Positions 41,660-51,007 of a DNA stretch of 64,000 bases are shown in pieces. A program made the position numbers and the translations under genes. The stretch is from Brevibacterium sanguinis. GTDB lineage: Bacteria > Actinomycetota > Actinomycetes > Actinomycetales > Brevibacteriaceae. Location: NCBI RefSeq assembly GCF_003315415.1, contig NZ_QNSB01000013.1:43031-107030 (forward strand), in the 5' to 3' direction. The notes beneath the pieces were generated by a model. It saw only the letters and a program-made list of their open reading frames with translations. It was not told where the DNA came from and searched no databases. Every line of letters begins with the position of its first letter. The first letter of the stretch is position 1.

Positions 41660-44551
41660 CTACTCCTTGGGGAGGATGACGCGGTAGCCCAGTCGCGGGT
41701 CGTAACCGTGGATCTCCCGGGTATCGAGGGCGGACATGAAGTCGAGCACCTCGGCGGTGATGATCTGACCGGGCACGAGCACGGGGAAGCCGGGCGGGTA
41801 GGGAGTGACGAAGCCGGCCGAGACCGGTTTGCCGCCGGCCTCCACCCGCCGGCGCAGCTCATGGGGCAGGACGTGCTCGATGCTCGAGCGGCGCAGCCCC
41901 GCGTAGTAGGCGTTGCGCAGGTCGCCGTCGGGCAGCTGCCTGCTCGGATCCGCGGCGGGCACCTCGGCGGCGTACTCCGGGGCGAAGGCGCTGAAGTCCG
42001 GCAGCGGCGGCATGGCGACCTCGGGGCGGTCCTCGATGTAGCTGTGCGAGTCGTGGAACTTGCCGGCGAGCTTGACGAGCACCTCGATGAGGTAGGCGAC
42101 GGCGGACCTCGAGGTGCCGATGTTCGTCATGAACAGCACCGTGTTGCGGCTGGTCTTGTTGACCTGGATGCCGTAGCGATCCATGAGGTGCTCGTGCTTG
42201 AACGTGTCTCCGTCGACGCCCGTGCCGCTGATCTCGATCGTGATCCGGCTGGGATCGACGACGAACTCATCCTTCGTCCACGCCTCCCAGAACGTCGCCA
42301 GCCCGTCGCGCAGCGGCATCGAGCGCGCCGTCTTCCGGTACTCGGCGGGAATCAGGTCCTTGGCCGTGAGCACCCGGAAGGTCTTCTTCAGCAGCGGGTG
42401 CCGGGCCACCGCCGAGGACAGGCTGGTCGCGAGGTCCAGCTGCTTCTGGACGAGGGCGAAGCCCTCCATCTCGACCTGCCTGCGCCCGAGGTCCAGGGAG
42501 GCGAGGATCTGGTAGTTCGGCGACGTCGAGGTGTGGGTCATATACGCCTCGTGGAAGGCGTCCTCGGCTCCGGAGGAGAAGTCCTGGTCGTAGACGTGGA
42601 TCATCGACCCCTGCCGCAGCGCGGTGAGCGTCTTGTGCGTCGACTGCGTGGCGTAGACCCTGATGCGCGCCGAGGGCGGGGGCAGCAGGGTCTCGGACAG
42701 CCACACCTCGTCGGGGGCGGGCTCGCCCGTCTCGGGGTCGAAGAGCCGCTTCTGCTGCCGGCGGTAGGCCGCCTCGTGGGCGTTCGACCGCAGAGTCTCC
42801 TCGAGGCGCTCCGCGGCGACCATGGCCGTGCGCTTGCGGGTGACCGGGTGGAAGCGGGCGAAGGCGAACCATGCCTCGTCCCAGAGGAAGACGAGGTCGG
42901 GCTTGATCGCCAGGCACTCCGACATCACCTTGAGCGGGTCGTAGACGATGCCGTCGAACGTGCAGTTGGTCAGGGTGATCATCCGCACCTCGTGGAGGCG
43001 GCCGGCGGCACGGTAGTCGAGGAGCAGCTGCTTGATCCGGCTCAGCGGGACCGCGCCGTAGAACGCGACGTTGTTGAGCGGGTACGCCTCGAGGTAGGCG
43101 GTGCGGGCACCGGTGAGCATGAGCGCGTGATGATGGGACTTGTGGCAGTTGCGGTCGACCAGGACGACCTCGTCGGGCGAGACGATCGCCTGGTGGACGA
43201 TCTTGTTCGCCGTCGACGTCCCGTTGGTGACGAAGTAGGTGCGCTTGGCGCCGAAGGCCCGGGCGGCCAGCGACTGCGCCTTCTTCAGCGTCCGCACGGG
43301 GGCGAGCAGCGAATCGAGTTCGCCCGAGGTCGCGCTCGTCTCCGCGAGCAGCAGATTGAGTCCGTAGAAGTCGACGAAGTCGCTGATCCACTTCGATCCG
43401 ACGACCGATCCGCCGCGGGACACGGGCAGGGCGTGGAAGACCCCGGCGGGTCGGCGGGCGTGCTCCTGGATCGCGGCGAAGAACGGGGTGTCGTAGAGGT
43501 GGCCGACCCGTCGGAGCAGGGACAGGTGGAGCTCGAACTGGTCCTCCCGGCGGAACACGCGGCGGAACCGGTGGGTGAGCGCTCCGGCCAGGCTCTCGAT
43601 GTGGGCGCCGGCCATGAGGTAGAGGTCGAGCTCGGGGCGCAGACCGGCGAGGGTGTCGGCCAGTCGCAGCACGCGCCGCACGGAGTTGAGCGGGCTCATC
43701 GGGGTCGTCGGGGACGACATGGTGCCCTCGTGGGCCATCGCGACGGCAGCGCGCAGGTCACGGCTGAGCACCTGCCGGGTCCGGTCGGTGAAGCCGGGAC
43801 GGATCACGCAGGCGAGCAGGTTCGGGTTCGTCAGGGCCGCGACCACGGCATCGTCGGCGGTCGGGACGATGACGTAGTCGTAGATGAACAGGTCGGAGGG
43901 ACTGCGGAGCTTGAGCAGGTCCGCCTGCAGCTCCTCGCGACCGGACTCGGTCGTCTCGTCGACGATGAGGACCTCGAAGCGGGGACGCGGATCCTGCCGG
44001 TCGCGCTGCTCGGCCAGCTCGTCCTCAGTGAGGATCTCCTCCTTGACGTCGGGCACCGTGGTCCCGCGCAGGCGGTGGACGGCACGGGTGATGAGGTCGT
44101 GGGCCTTGTCGAATTCGCCGGTGGTGAGCAGATCCGCGATCTCGTCGACATAGCGCTGGCCGAATCCGGCCCAGTAGAGCTCGATCGTCTTCAGGGCGCG
44201 CAGCGACCGCCACACCTCGCCGTCGGCGGCGATGAAGGAGAAGTCACCGCCGGACAGGGCGAGCCGTTTGACCGCGAACTTCAGGTACTCCCAGGCGTCG
44301 GAGCGCAGCCGCCACGTGCTCGCGGGCATCCCCGGGTCCCGCTCGAGCTTCGCCTTCTGCGGTCGCGATTCGAATTTCGAACCCAAGCGCCTTCGCGGGG
44401 ACCGGGCGGCAGTCGATGGGCCGGGAGCGAACAGCGTCCGCTCGGAATGGTCGTCGGCGTCGATGCCCGTCATTGGTGCCCCCTGGCTCAGATGGTGCGA
44501 ACGGGTCGGGGCGCGATCGGACGGCTCCGGAATCCGTTGTGCGTGGTTCAT
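41660..44551 (-). CDS. Long-form Orn/Lys/Arg decarboxylase family protein
   Basis: A 963-residue fold-type I PLP enzyme. The PLP lysine is in ATQSTHKTLTALRQGS (about residues 635-650), with FVTNGTSTANK and the Asp/Trp strand FLWDEAWFAF upstream. The N-terminal ~300 residues match the wing-like domain of basic amino-acid decarboxylases, and the C-terminal third has the family's closing domain. It is longer than classical LdcC/AdiA (~715-755 residues), like the mycobacterial protein Rv2531c as I recall it. Which amino acid it decarboxylates cannot be read. ATG 44473, with GGGGG upstream, is a credible alternative start. It is divergent from the ThDP enzyme. Confidence 0.85.
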   Translation of the reverse strand: MNHAQRIPEPSDRAPTRSHHLSQGAPMTGIDADDHSERTLFAPGPSTAARSPRRRLGSKFESRPQKAKLERDPGMPASTWRLRSDAWEYLKFAVKRLALSGGDFSFIAADGEVWRSLRALKTIELYWAGFGQRYVDEIADLLTTGEFDKAHDLITRAVHRLRGTTVPDVKEEILTEDELAEQRDRQDPRPRFEVLIVDETTESGREELQADLLKLRSPSDLFIYDYVIVPTADDAVVAALTNPNLLACVIRPGFTDRTRQVLSRDLRAAVAMAHEGTMSSPTTPMSPLNSVRRVLRLADTLAGLRPELDLYLMAGAHIESLAGALTHRFRRVFRREDQFELHLSLLRRVGHLYDTPFFAAIQEHARRPAGVFHALPVSRGGSVVGSKWISDFVDFYGLNLLLAETSATSGELDSLLAPVRTLKKAQSLAARAFGAKRTYFVTNGTSTANKIVHQAIVSPDEVVLVDRNCHKSHHHALMLTGARTAYLEAYPLNNVAFYGAVPLSRIKQLLLDYRAAGRLHEVRMITLTNCTFDGIVYDPLKVMSECLAIKPDLVFLWDEAWFAFARFHPVTRKRTAMVAAERLEETLRSNAHEAAYRRQQKRLFDPETGEPAPDEVWLSETLLPPPSARIRVYATQSTHKTLTALRQGSMIHVYDQDFSSGAEDAFHEAYMTHTSTSPNYQILASLDLGRRQVEMEGFALVQKQLDLATSLSSAVARHPLLKKTFRVLTAKDLIPAEYRKTARSMPLRDGLATFWEAWTKDEFVVDPSRITIEISGTGVDGDTFKHEHLMDRYGIQVNKTSRNTVLFMTNIGTSRSAVAYLIEVLVKLAGKFHDSHSYIEDRPEVAMPPLPDFSAFAPEYAAEVPAADPSRQLPDGDLRNAYYAGLRRSSIEHVLPHELRRRVEAGGKPVSAGFVTPYPPGFPVLVPGQIITAEVLDFMSALDTREIHGYDPRLGYRVILPKE

Positions 44552-44632
44552 TGTGCACAGATCATACGGCGTCCGGAGGTCGAATGCGCGACGCTGCGCC
44601 CACTTGAGACAAAAGAATGATAAGGATGGAAC

Positions 44633-46786
44633 ATGGACAGAACCGACCTGATCTCGGCACCGTCGCCGGCCTCCCGTTCAGTCGTCTCCTCCCGTTCGTC
44701 GGCCCCTGCGCAGCCACAGCCGGCTCCCTCTCCCGGCACCCGGTCGGCCGGTCATCTCATCGTCGACGAGCTCGAGGCCCACGGCGTGAAACGGGCGTAC
44801 CTCGTCCCCGGGGAGTCCTACCTCGACGTCATCGACGGGCTCCATGACTCGGCGATCGTGCCGATCGTGTGCCGCCAGGAGGGCGGGGTCGGCTACATGG
44901 CGGTCGCCGAGGGCCGGATGACCGGCGTCCCGGGCATCGCGATGGTCACCCGCGGCCCCGGTGCGTCCAATGTCATGGTCGGCGTCCACACCGCCTACCA
45001 GGACGCCACACCCATGGTCGTGTTCGTCGGCCTCATCCCCACCGAGCAGCGCGGCCGTGAGGCCTTCCAGGAGTTCGACCTCTCCGGCTGGTTCTCGTCG
45101 ACGACGAAGAAGGTCCTCGTCCTCGACGACCCCGACAAGGCCGCCGAGGTGGTCGTCGACGCCATGCACACCGCGGTATCCGGTCGGCCGGGACCCGTCG
45201 TCGTCGGACTTCCCGAGGAGATCCTCGTGCAGCCGAGCGCCGGCGAGGTCCTCCCTCCGCGGGCGGTGGGGGTCCCCGAGGCGAGCGCGGGGTCCCTCGT
45301 CGAGCTCGAGGCGAGGATCGACGCCGCCGACCGCCCGGTGCTCATCGTCGGCGGGGAGGACTGGTCGCCGCGGACCTCGACGGTCATCGCGCGCTGGAGC
45401 CAGCGCCTGGGCATGGCCGTGCTCGGCACGTTCCGGGCCTACGACGGCATCGACCACGCCGCTCCGAACTTCACCGGCATCCTCGGCTTCAGCGCCTCGC
45501 CGGTCGCCAAGCGCGTCTTCGACGAGGCCGACCTCCATGTCTTCCTCGGCTGCGTGCGCACGGACATCGCCACCGACGGGTTCACGATCGGCACGAGCCA
45601 GCCCACCGTCGTCATCGGCCCGGACCCGGACGCGCAGGGCCATTTCGGCCGCCTCGACCAGCACATCGTCACCTCCGTCCGCGCACTGGCCCGGAAACTC
45701 CATGAGACCGGGCGGCTGCACGAGCCCGCAAGCGCCTACACCGTGGGCGCCGACGGGTCGATCGTCGACCGTGCCGATCTCGCCGACGGTGTCGATCTTG
45801 CCGACCACGGGCCCGCTGGGCCGGTCGACGATGCCGGGGCTCACGCCGGAAGCGGGCCTGCTGACGCCGATACTGAATCCGCAGGCAAGGCGACGGCCGA
45901 GGCCGACTCCGCGGCCGCGGCTGCGGCGACTGCCGGCGCCGACAGTCCGGCACCCGCGGGCGACGTGGCCTCCATCCTCGACGACAGGGAGGCCCCGGCT
46001 CTGCCCGAATGGGTCCGGGAGGCCCGCGCCGAATTCCAGGACTGGCGGATCCCGCGCGCCGCCCGGGATGCGTCCACCACCTCGGCGAGCGCAGCCCCGG
46101 GAGCAGGCACCTCGACGCGCGCCGCCCGGGATGCGTCCACCACCTCGGCGAGCGCTGCCCCGGGAGCAGGCACCTCGGCGAGCGCCGGCTCACGGAACGC
46201 CACCTCTCCGGGAACCGCCGCCCCCGGAGCAGTCGCGGAGTACGTCGACATGGACGAGGCCTTCGTCCACGTCCGTGAGCTGCTGCCGGGAGACGCGATC
46301 ATCACCTACGGGGCCGGGAACTACTCGGGCTGGGCCACCCGGTTCCTGCCGACCCATTCCTTCCCCTCCGCGCTGGGCCCGCGCAACGGGTCGATGGGGT
46401 TCGGGATCCCCGCCGCGGTGGCCGCCGGACTCGTCCACCCGGAGCGGACGATCTTCTCGATCGCCGGCGACGGCTGCTTCCTCATGAACGGTCAGGAGCT
46501 CGCGACGGCCGTGCAGTACGGCATCGATCTCACGGTCATCGTCAATGACAACTCGGTCTACGGCACGATCCGGGGGCATCAGGACCGCGACTACCCGGGA
46601 CGGGCGGTGGGCACCTCGCTGCGGAACCCGGACTTCGCCGCGATGGCGCAGGCCTTCGGCGGCCTCGGGCTGCGCGTCGAGCGGACCGCCGACTTCCGCG
46701 ACGCGTTCGCCGCGGCCCTCGCTCACGAGGGACTCTCGCTCGTCCACTGCATCACCGACCCCGCCATCCGCAGCTCCCGGCCGTGA
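44633..46786 (+). CDS. Thiamine-diphosphate-dependent enzyme, acetolactate-synthase-like
   Basis: A 717-residue ThDP enzyme. The N-terminal PYR domain has the catalytic Glu in CRQEGGVGYMA (near residue 83) and VTRGPGASN. The central domain spans about 210-365, and the C-terminal PP domain has GDGCFLMNGQELATA and VNDN (near 613-640). About 170 low-complexity residues (365-535), including a 21-residue tandem repeat, separate the last two domains, which explains the size against the usual ~550. Family members make or cleave 2-oxo acids; this one lacks a specific signature I know. AAGGATGGA precedes ATG 44633. Confidence 0.82.
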   Translation: MDRTDLISAPSPASRSVVSSRSSAPAQPQPAPSPGTRSAGHLIVDELEAHGVKRAYLVPGESYLDVIDGLHDSAIVPIVCRQEGGVGYMAVAEGRMTGVPGIAMVTRGPGASNVMVGVHTAYQDATPMVVFVGLIPTEQRGREAFQEFDLSGWFSSTTKKVLVLDDPDKAAEVVVDAMHTAVSGRPGPVVVGLPEEILVQPSAGEVLPPRAVGVPEASAGSLVELEARIDAADRPVLIVGGEDWSPRTSTVIARWSQRLGMAVLGTFRAYDGIDHAAPNFTGILGFSASPVAKRVFDEADLHVFLGCVRTDIATDGFTIGTSQPTVVIGPDPDAQGHFGRLDQHIVTSVRALARKLHETGRLHEPASAYTVGADGSIVDRADLADGVDLADHGPAGPVDDAGAHAGSGPADADTESAGKATAEADSAAAAAATAGADSPAPAGDVASILDDREAPALPEWVREARAEFQDWRIPRAARDASTTSASAAPGAGTSTRAARDASTTSASAAPGAGTSASAGSRNATSPGTAAPGAVAEYVDMDEAFVHVRELLPGDAIITYGAGNYSGWATRFLPTHSFPSALGPRNGSMGFGIPAAVAAGLVHPERTIFSIAGDGCFLMNGQELATAVQYGIDLTVIVNDNSVYGTIRGHQDRDYPGRAVGTSLRNPDFAAMAQAFGGLGLRVERTADFRDAFAAALAHEGLSLVHCITDPAIRSSRP
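46054..46179 (+). repeat. 63-bp in-frame tandem repeat in the ThDP enzyme
   Basis: Two 63-bp units (46054-46116, 46117-46179), nearly identical, encode an Ala/Ser/Thr-rich 21-residue repeat in the interdomain linker. Confidence 0.88.
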
Positions 46787-47105
46787 CGGCCCTGAAGTTC
46801 CCGGCGCCTCCGACGCCGACCCGCACCCCGACGCCGGCCGAACCGGCCTCGCACCTCGGCGCCGCGCCGGTCCTCGGCACGGCCCCGGACGGGCCCACGA
46901 CGCTCCAGTCCGCGAGCGGCCGACCTCCGCCATCCCGGCACCGCTACCGACGGACCGGCCGGACCCCGCGGCCCCCGCATCTCGACGTCGCCGGAAGACC
47001 CCATTCCCCGGCTCCGACCCGGACCCCACGACCGGACCCCACGACCGGTCCTCACGACCGGACCGAGCACCGCTCCAGCCCCGCACCCCACCTGAAGGCG
47101 ACTGC
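46787..47105. other. Gap between ThDP enzyme and amidohydrolase
   Basis: These 319 bases are Pro/Thr-codon-like low-complexity GC-rich DNA with short repeats of GACCCCACGACCGG near 47030-47075. A frame from GTG 46783 stays open to 47109, but its content is pure low complexity. No gene is claimed. Confidence 0.5.
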
Positions 47106-48737
47106 ATGAGAATCGACGCGATCTTCACCGACCTCGACGCCCACACGCTCGACCCGGACCGTCCCCGCGCGCACCGCATCGGCGTGGTCGGGGGCCGGAT
47201 CATCGGCTTCGACGAGGAGCTCGACGGCATCGCCGCCGACCGCGTCGAATCCCTCGGCGGGGCTGTCGTGCTGCCCGGCTTCAACGACGCGCACTGCCAC
47301 ACGACCTGGTTCGGCCTCACATTGGCCGCGGTCGACGTGACGAACCTGCCGGGTGGGCTGATCGACGTCTACTCGGCCCTCGAGCATGCGGCCGCGGCGA
47401 CGCCGCCTGGGGAGTGGATCAACGCCACCGGCTTCGCCCACCGCGACTACGGAGGTGAGTACCCGGAGCTCGACCGCCTCGACGCGATCACCGGAGACAA
47501 GCCCCTGTTCATGCGCCAGACCTCGGGCCACGCCGCGATCGTCAACACCGAGGCGATGCGCCGGGCCGGGATCCTCGAGGAGGGCTTCAGCGAACCGGTC
47601 GGCGGCAGGGTCGTGCGCGACGCCGCCGGGCATCCGACCGGACTGCTCGAGGAGACGGCGCAGGAGCTCGTGCAGAACCTCATCCGCCCCTACTCGGTCG
47701 ACACGATCGTCGACGCCCTCGACCTCGCGACGGCCCACTATGCGAAGGAGGGCATCACCTCGTTCGGCGAGTGCGGCATCGCCTACGGGTGGATCGGTCA
47801 CTCCCCCATCGAGATCAGCGCCTACCTCCGCGCCAGGGAACAGGGGAAGCTGCGGGCCCGAGCCCAGCTCATGCCGCAGGCAGACGGTCTCCACGAGATC
47901 GCGGCCAACCGGGCCGACGGATTCGGGATCGGCCTCGACGCGGGAGTCCGCACCGGCCTCGGCGACGACCTGCTCTCCCTCGGACCGGTGAAGTTCTTCA
48001 TGGACGGAGCCCTGAGCGGGGAGACCGCGGCACTGCGGGAGAACTACACGGGCAGGGACCATCCCGGATACCTCCAGGACGACGCCGAGGCGCTGCACCG
48101 GCGCATCCTCGAGACCTATGCGTCGGGGTGGTCGGTCGCCGTCCACGCGATCGGCGACGCCGCCGTCGACGCGGCGATCGCCGCGATCGTCGAGGCACAG
48201 ACCCGGCACGGCAGACGCGCGGTGCCCAACCGGATCGAGCATGCCGCGCTCGTCCACGACGAGCACCTGGCCACGCTGGCCGAGCACGGCATCGCCGTGA
48301 CCCCGCAGTCGTCCTTCGCCGACGGCATCGGGGACGGGATGAACGCCTCGGTCGGGCCCGAGCGCCGCCGACTCCTCTACCGCGCGAAGTCCTTCGTCGA
48401 CGCCGGTGTCATGCTCGCGGGCAGCTCCGACCGACCGTGCGCCGACGGCAATGTGCTCCGCTGCATTCAGGCGTTCGTCACACGCGCCACCCGCGCCGGT
48501 GATGTCATGGGATCGGCGGACGAGTGCCTGACCCCCAACGAGGCGATCGCCGCCTACACCTCGGTCGCGGCCACCGCGTCGGGGCAGGGCGGGGCCAAGG
48601 GAACCCTGTCGCGGGGGAAGCTCGCCGACTTCGTGGCCCTGGACGCCCACCCCTCCGAGGTGGCCGCCACCGAGATCGCGCAGATCCCCGTCCAGGCGAC
48701 CGTCCTCGGCGGCGAGTTCACCCACGACGCGCGGTGA
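47106..48737 (+). CDS. Amidohydrolase family protein (YtcJ-like)
   Basis: A 543-residue metal-dependent hydrolase of the amidohydrolase superfamily. It has a small beta domain, then the metal motif NDAHCH (about 60-65), MRQTSGHAAIVN (about 137-148), the later His strand VHAIGDAAVDAA (about 345), and a C-terminal GSSDRPCADGN segment. YtcJ-like proteins hydrolyse amide or formamide bonds, often in catabolism. ATG 47106 is preceded by GAAGGCG. It converges on the aminotransferase gene through the hairpin at 48773-48826. Confidence 0.87.
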   Translation: MRIDAIFTDLDAHTLDPDRPRAHRIGVVGGRIIGFDEELDGIAADRVESLGGAVVLPGFNDAHCHTTWFGLTLAAVDVTNLPGGLIDVYSALEHAAAATPPGEWINATGFAHRDYGGEYPELDRLDAITGDKPLFMRQTSGHAAIVNTEAMRRAGILEEGFSEPVGGRVVRDAAGHPTGLLEETAQELVQNLIRPYSVDTIVDALDLATAHYAKEGITSFGECGIAYGWIGHSPIEISAYLRAREQGKLRARAQLMPQADGLHEIAANRADGFGIGLDAGVRTGLGDDLLSLGPVKFFMDGALSGETAALRENYTGRDHPGYLQDDAEALHRRILETYASGWSVAVHAIGDAAVDAAIAAIVEAQTRHGRRAVPNRIEHAALVHDEHLATLAEHGIAVTPQSSFADGIGDGMNASVGPERRRLLYRAKSFVDAGVMLAGSSDRPCADGNVLRCIQAFVTRATRAGDVMGSADECLTPNEAIAAYTSVAATASGQGGAKGTLSRGKLADFVALDAHPSEVAATEIAQIPVQATVLGGEFTHDAR

Positions 48738-48772
48738 GTCCCGGCTACCCGGAGCCCGCCCCCGCCAAACTC

Positions 48773-48826
48773 GACCCGAAGGGACAAATTCGACGTGGCG
48801 CCGCATCGAATTTGTCCGTTCGGGTC
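48773..48826. terminator. Bidirectional terminator hairpin
   Basis: A 21-bp inverted repeat with one mismatch (48773-48793, 48806-48826) and a 12-nt loop, between convergent genes. The AT-rich inner stem (GGACAAATTCGA) stands out from the local GC content. Confidence 0.8.
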
Positions 48827-48852
48827 ACATCGTGGGGAGGGTGACAGCGCGC

Positions 48853-50211
48853 TCAGCGGGTGAAGTCGAGGTCTGTGAGGACCTTGTCGTGGACATTGAG
48901 GCCCTTCTCGAGGTCCTCTTCGCTGATGTTGATCGGCGGGACGACATGGATCCGGTTGAAGTTGGCGAACGGCAGCACGCCGAGCTCCTTCATCTGCCCG
49001 AGCACGGACGCCATCTGGGGCGAGCTTCCGCCGTAGGGTGCGAGCGGTTCGCGGGTCTCCTTGTCCCAGACGAGCTCGATCGCCCAGAACATCCCGACCC
49101 CGCGGACCTCGCCGACGTGCTTGGACTTCTCCGCGATCTCACGCAGGCGCGGTCCCACGATCTCCTCGCCGAGGCGGGCCGCGTTCTCGATCATGCCCTC
49201 CTCCTCCATCGCGTTCATCGTCGCGACGGCGGCGGCGCAGGCCAGCGGATGACCCGAGTAGGTCAGCCCACCGGGGTAGGCGCTCTGGGCGAACGTGTCG
49301 TAGACGGCGTCGTTCATGATCACTCCGCCCAGGGGGACATAGCCGGAGTTGACCCCCTTGGCGAAGGTGACGATGTCGGGCACGACATCGAAGTGGTCGA
49401 AGGCGAACCAGCGGCCCGTCCGCCCGAACCCGGCCATCACCTCGTCGGCGATGTACATGATGCCGTACTTGTCGCACAGCGCCCGCACGCCCTGCAGGTA
49501 CTCCTTCGACGGGACCATGATGCCGGCGGTGCCCGGGATCGTCTCGAGGACGATGGCCGCGATCGTCGGCGGGCCCTCGAGCTCGATGGTGCGCTCGAGG
49601 TGACGCAGCGCCCGCTCGGTCTCCTCCGCCTCGGTGGTGGCGTCGAACTCGGAGCGATAGAGGAACGGGCCGAAGAAGTGGACGACCCCGGAGTCGCCGC
49701 GGTCGTTGGCCCACCGACGGGGATCACCGGTGACGTTGATCGCCGTCTGGGTCCCGCCGTGGTACGAGCGGTAGCGGGAGAGGACCTTGTGCTTGCCGGT
49801 GTACAGCCGCGCCATCCGGATGGCGTGCTCGTTGGCATCGGCCCCGCCGTTGGTGAAGAACACGTGGTCGAGGCCCGCGGGGGTGCGCTCGGTGATGAGG
49901 CGGGCGGCCTCGGAGCGGGCGGCGTTGACGTGGGCGGGGCTGATCGTGCACAGGAGGTCGGCCTGGTCCTTGATCGCCTGGACGACCTTCGGATGCTGAT
50001 GGCCGATGTTGGTGTTGACCAGCTGGGAGGAGAAGTCGAGGAACTCCTGGCCCTCACCGTCGTAGACGTGGGAGCCCGAAGCGCGGGACATCGTCATCGG
50101 GTCGAGCTTCGCCTGCGCCGACCACGAGTGGAAGACATGGGCCCGGTCGAGCTCATAGGCTCGAGCGGATTCGTCCTTGATCGCTGCGAGCTCAGCATCC
50201 GTGAAGTGCAT
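48853..50211 (-). CDS. Class III PLP aminotransferase
   Basis: A 452-residue fold-type I class III aminotransferase of the omega-amino-acid type. Features are FFTNGGADANEHAIRMAR (phosphate site), YHGGTQTAI, the Asp strand IADEVMAGFGRTGRW, and the PLP lysine in FAKGVNSGYVPLGG (near 275). It would move an amino group from a diamine, omega-amino acid or similar donor to pyruvate or 2-oxoglutarate. The start is set at 50211 because AAAGG abuts the first ATG (50220) but is 9 bases from the second. It may serve the products of the decarboxylase nearby; that is inference only. Confidence 0.87.
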   Translation of the reverse strand: MHFTDAELAAIKDESARAYELDRAHVFHSWSAQAKLDPMTMSRASGSHVYDGEGQEFLDFSSQLVNTNIGHQHPKVVQAIKDQADLLCTISPAHVNAARSEAARLITERTPAGLDHVFFTNGGADANEHAIRMARLYTGKHKVLSRYRSYHGGTQTAINVTGDPRRWANDRGDSGVVHFFGPFLYRSEFDATTEAEETERALRHLERTIELEGPPTIAAIVLETIPGTAGIMVPSKEYLQGVRALCDKYGIMYIADEVMAGFGRTGRWFAFDHFDVVPDIVTFAKGVNSGYVPLGGVIMNDAVYDTFAQSAYPGGLTYSGHPLACAAAVATMNAMEEEGMIENAARLGEEIVGPRLREIAEKSKHVGEVRGVGMFWAIELVWDKETREPLAPYGGSSPQMASVLGQMKELGVLPFANFNRIHVVPPINISEEDLEKGLNVHDKVLTDLDFTR

Positions 50212-50348
50212 GGCGGCCATCCTTTCGCCGGCGGAGAGATGATCGACGAGCGCCTGCGGCGCTTCTCAGGCTCATCGTACGCCAGGACGGACCGCTGTCG
50301 AGGGGCACGCACCGCCCGTGACCTGGGCTCGTTCGATAGGGTGAGGGC

Positions 50349-50960
50349 ATGCCGTACCGGACCATCGCAGACGCCGCCGAGGCGGAGATCGAGATCAGGA
50401 GATCGCGCTTCCTCGGCTTCGTCGCCCCCGTGTCCGATGAGGACGAGGCCCGCGAGGTCATCGCCGCCCGCCGCGCCGCCCATCCCAAGGCCCGCCACCA
50501 CTGCACGGCGTTCGTGCTCGACCCCGACTCCCGCACCCGACGGTTCAGCGATGACGGCGAGCCGGCGGGCACCGCGGGCGCCCCGATCCTCGATGTGCTC
50601 ACCGGGCACGAGCTCACCTTCGTCGTCGCGGTCGTCACCCGGTACTTCGGCGGGACCCTGCTGGGCGCGGGCGGGCTCGTGCGCGCGTACGGGCAGGCCG
50701 CCTCGGCGGCGGTGGATCTCGTCCGCATCGTCACGAGGCACGAGCTCGTCCCGGTCAGCGCGCTCCTGGATTACGCCCAGGCCAATGCGGTGGAACGGTC
50801 AGCCGGGAACCGGGGATGGGGGTGTCGGGCGGAGTACGGCGCCGAGGTGACCGTCGATGTCCTGGTACCCGTCGCCGAGGTGGATGCCGCCCTGGCGATG
50901 TTCGCCGACCTCACCGCGGGACGAGCAGAGCCGACCGTCGGCGGCGTCGAGTGGTGCTGA
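50349..50960 (+). CDS. yigZ: YigZ/IMPACT family protein
   Basis: A 203-residue UPF0029/IMPACT-family protein. The N-terminal domain has RFLGFVAPV and the signature FSDDGEPAGTAGAPIL (about 72-87), then VVTRYFGGTLLGAGGLVRAY. The C-terminal ferredoxin-like half is shorter and more divergent. Proposed roles are in translation or nucleotide-linked metabolism, not firmly set. ATG 50349 follows GTGAGGGC. Transcription ends at 50977-51007. Confidence 0.87.
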   Translation: MPYRTIADAAEAEIEIRRSRFLGFVAPVSDEDEAREVIAARRAAHPKARHHCTAFVLDPDSRTRRFSDDGEPAGTAGAPILDVLTGHELTFVVAVVTRYFGGTLLGAGGLVRAYGQAASAAVDLVRIVTRHELVPVSALLDYAQANAVERSAGNRGWGCRAEYGAEVTVDVLVPVAEVDAALAMFADLTAGRAEPTVGGVEWC

Positions 50961-50976
50961 CGGCCGGAGAGCAGCG

Positions 50977-51007
50977 CTGACCGTCAGTGATCAGTGCTGA
51001 CGGTCAG
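50977..51007. terminator. Bidirectional hairpin between yigZ and the YbaK-like gene
   Basis: An 11-bp perfect inverted repeat, CTGACCGTCAG (50977-50987) with CTGACGGTCAG (50997-51007) and a 9-nt loop. The right arm covers the stop codon of the YbaK-like gene. Confidence 0.65.

Noticed and set aside
41477..44620. A 1047-codon plus-strand frame opposite the decarboxylase
   Set aside because: Shadow frame: the PLP-enzyme motifs are on the minus strand, and the plus frame starts within the tandem repeat.
46783..47109. Pro/Thr-rich 108-codon frame between the ThDP enzyme and the amidohydrolase
   Set aside because: Pure low-complexity, no conserved feature, and it overlaps both neighbours; more likely spacer DNA.
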